DNA from: Paenibacillus sp. 19GGS1-52
GTDB taxonomy: Bacteria; Bacillota; Bacilli; Paenibacillales; Paenibacillaceae
DNA: 64,000 bases
Direction of reading: 5' to 3'
Assembly: GCF_022369515.1 (NCBI RefSeq)
Contig: NZ_CP059724.1
Span: 3,410,001 to 3,474,000 of the forward strand
The notes under the pieces are model-generated. The model saw only the letters and a list, made by a program, of their open reading frames with translations. It did no database searches and was not told the DNA's origin. Below are positions 62,770 through 64,000 of the stretch, piece after piece; position 1 is the stretch's first letter; each line of letters starts with the position of its first letter. The translations under genes were made by a program, and so were the position numbers.

Positions 62770-63345
62770 ATGGGTATTTCAAATGAGAATAAGATGATAG
62801 CGAAATCTGCCCTACAAGCATTTGGGGGTAAACCAAGTGTTTCAAAATATTGGGATGACACAAAAGTAAGTAACATTGATTTGTTAACTGCAGTCAATAG
62901 ACCTTACGATGGGGTAACATCTTACTCTACTATTGGACTATCTGACCATTTAATCGACTACAAAATTGATGGGAAGCCACTACGGTTAGAAATAGTGGGG
63001 GCGTGCGCAACAGAAAATGAGCAATATCCAAATGTACTAGCTACCTGTGCATTTTGTATTATTAACTCAAAATATACTGTTTCAATTGGAAAAGTATTTC
63101 GGGATATTGTGAAAATGTATTATCCGAGTAGTGAGATGAAGCATGTGCTATTTATATCACCTTTTCTGTGGGAAGACTTACAGACACTCGATTTTCCAGA
63201 TAAAAAAGTAGCATGGTTGCTTGCCATTCCAATATCTGAAAATGAGTATTTGTTTGCACAAGAAAAAGGAACAGAGATACTTGAGGATTTGTTTGTGCAG
63301 AAAGAAATAGATATATTCGACATTGAACGAAAATCCATATTATAG
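62770..63345 (+). CDS. SUFU (suppressor of fused) domain immunity-type protein
   Basis: A 191-residue protein of the SUFU family. Matching segments are IGLSDHLIDYKIDG, LRLEIVGACA, KHVLFISPFLWEDL, KKVAWLLAIPISENEYLF, and IDIFDIERKSIL at the C-terminus. Bacterial SUFU proteins are immunity proteins in toxin arrays. The start is the ATG with AGGAGG 6 bases upstream, 23 codons inside the longest frame. After its TAG the same reading frame stays open for 36 codons, a feature described separately. Confidence 0.82.
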   Translation: MGISNENKMIAKSALQAFGGKPSVSKYWDDTKVSNIDLLTAVNRPYDGVTSYSTIGLSDHLIDYKIDGKPLRLEIVGACATENEQYPNVLATCAFCIINSKYTVSIGKVFRDIVKMYYPSSEMKHVLFISPFLWEDLQTLDFPDKKVAWLLAIPISENEYLFAQEKGTEILEDLFVQKEIDIFDIERKSIL

Positions 63346-63456
63346 ATACTTTTTTACCTTGTAGAGTTTTGCAGGCATGGTTATTGGGAATTTAATGAAG
63401 ATTGGGTAAATAGTATCCAGAAGGTGGTAAAGGATTTGGAGGTAATAAACCTATGA
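63346..63456 (+). pseudogene. in-frame coding-like stretch after the SUFU stop
   Basis: Immediately after the SUFU stop the same frame continues for 36 codons, with the protein-like segment YWEFNEDWVNSIQKVVKDLE, up to a TGA that overlaps the next gene's ATG. There is no internal start codon with a ribosome site. It may be the end of a former neighbouring gene. Confidence 0.35.
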
Positions 63457-64000
63457 ATCACCTTGATTTTTTAATTATTGATGATGACAGTGATCTGATC
63501 GTGGGAACTTGCAGAAACATACTTGGGATGACACGAGAATATGCTTTTGAAAATAACAGTGAATTATTTCATACCCTTATTGTAGAAAACCTGCAGGTTG
63601 AGGAAGAATTTAAAAGATACTACCAGTCAACTAAAGCCTCTATTTCTAATATTTATATTTCTATATTAGATAATACTGCGAATATATTAGGTAGTTACTT
63701 TTTTTCTCTTCAATCTCCGTTTTTCTTTCATAAGCTTAAGATGGAGAAAGATATAATTTCAATAGAACTAGTTGGAGCATTTGCTGAATCGCCTTCCAAA
63801 GAGGCACTGGGGATTTGGAAGATATGGAGTGAAGGCGTTCCAAAGTCTAACAATTCCTGGTCAAGGTTCACAAAAGAATATCGAACCGGATGGTTAGAGG
63901 TTGTACGATTGCATAATAGTGTGTTAGGAATACCCAAAGACCAACAGAACCTTGATTATGATTTGGATTTAACTTTGGTATCAGATGTTGTTTCTTTCTT
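63453..64000 (+). CDS. hypothetical protein, 3' end beyond the window
   Basis: An open frame of at least 182 codons running off the right edge. The ATG has TTGGAGG 10 bases upstream and overlaps the preceding stretch's stop (ATGA). The N-terminus MNHLDFLIIDDDSDLIVGTC is acidic; further on are aromatic and beta-type segments (IYISILDNTANILGSYFF, WSRFTKEYRTGWLEVVRL). No domain is recognised. Position suggests another member of the immunity array; barstar-like C-terminal domains are frequent in such proteins but cannot be seen here. Confidence 0.65.
   Translation, partial: MNHLDFLIIDDDSDLIVGTCRNILGMTREYAFENNSELFHTLIVENLQVEEEFKRYYQSTKASISNIYISILDNTANILGSYFFSLQSPFFFHKLKMEKDIISIELVGAFAESPSKEALGIWKIWSEGVPKSNNSWSRFTKEYRTGWLEVVRLHNSVLGIPKDQQNLDYDLDLTLVSDVVSF

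Overview
The window looks like the chromosome of a Paenibacillus-type Firmicute. The grounds are gene content and signals: strong GGAGG ribosome sites, frequent TTG and GTG starts, a YesM/YesN-type two-component pair beside a sugar ABC transporter, a T-box before thrS, Sfp- and NaiP-like proteins, and moderate GC dropping sharply after about 61 kb. No rRNA, tRNA, CRISPR array, transposase or prophage was seen. The assignment is by gene style, not by a database match.

Layout. 0-10 kb is mostly housekeeping: a 5'-truncated metallo-hydrolase, a TetR regulator, a tandem pair of M29 aminopeptidases, a KtrB-like potassium transporter, VOC and GNAT proteins and a CNNM/CBS membrane protein. 10.1-11.4 kb is a NaiP-like niacin transporter. 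11.5-16.6 kb is a compact three-gene cassette: a TerB-N/TerB-C protein, a BREX-type ATP-binding protein and an Lhr-like DEVH helicase. It lacks the other BREX or Ter genes and is a candidate uncharacterised DNA-processing or defence module. 17-23.2 kb is a CcpA-type controlled sugar ABC transporter with its own histidine kinase and AraC-type response regulator.

23-42 kb holds transporters, acetyltransferases, a MITE-like element, two OmpR-type two-component systems, an undecaprenyl-phosphate-related group (BcrC-like phosphatase, DUF212 and DedA proteins), a GH4 alpha-galactosidase with its AraC regulator, an NlpC/P60 hydrolase, a GT28 glycolipid-type glycosyltransferase, and a BcrA-like ABC transporter. 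42.2-52 kb is a small nonribosomal peptide locus. An Sfp-type phosphopantetheinyl transferase faces a three-gene, translationally coupled operon: an A-T protein with a Tyr-like code, a GT4 glycosyltransferase, and a C-A-T-TE protein whose thioesterase has a Cys nucleophile and which is fused to a complete MFS exporter. The operon has a clear promoter and a LacI-type palindrome at the expected repressor position.

52-61 kb carries a P1B-4 metal ATPase with a GC-palindrome operator and a remnant resembling a CsoR-type repressor, a paired small DMT transporter operon built around a Crp/Fnr regulator, T-box-controlled thrS, a P-loop kinase-like protein and an FGGY sugar kinase. From about 61 kb the DNA is AT-rich and holds a row of immunity-type genes (SUKH, DUF6572, SUFU) separated by decayed coding fragments. 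This is the usual look of a polymorphic-toxin immunity array whose toxin lies outside the window.
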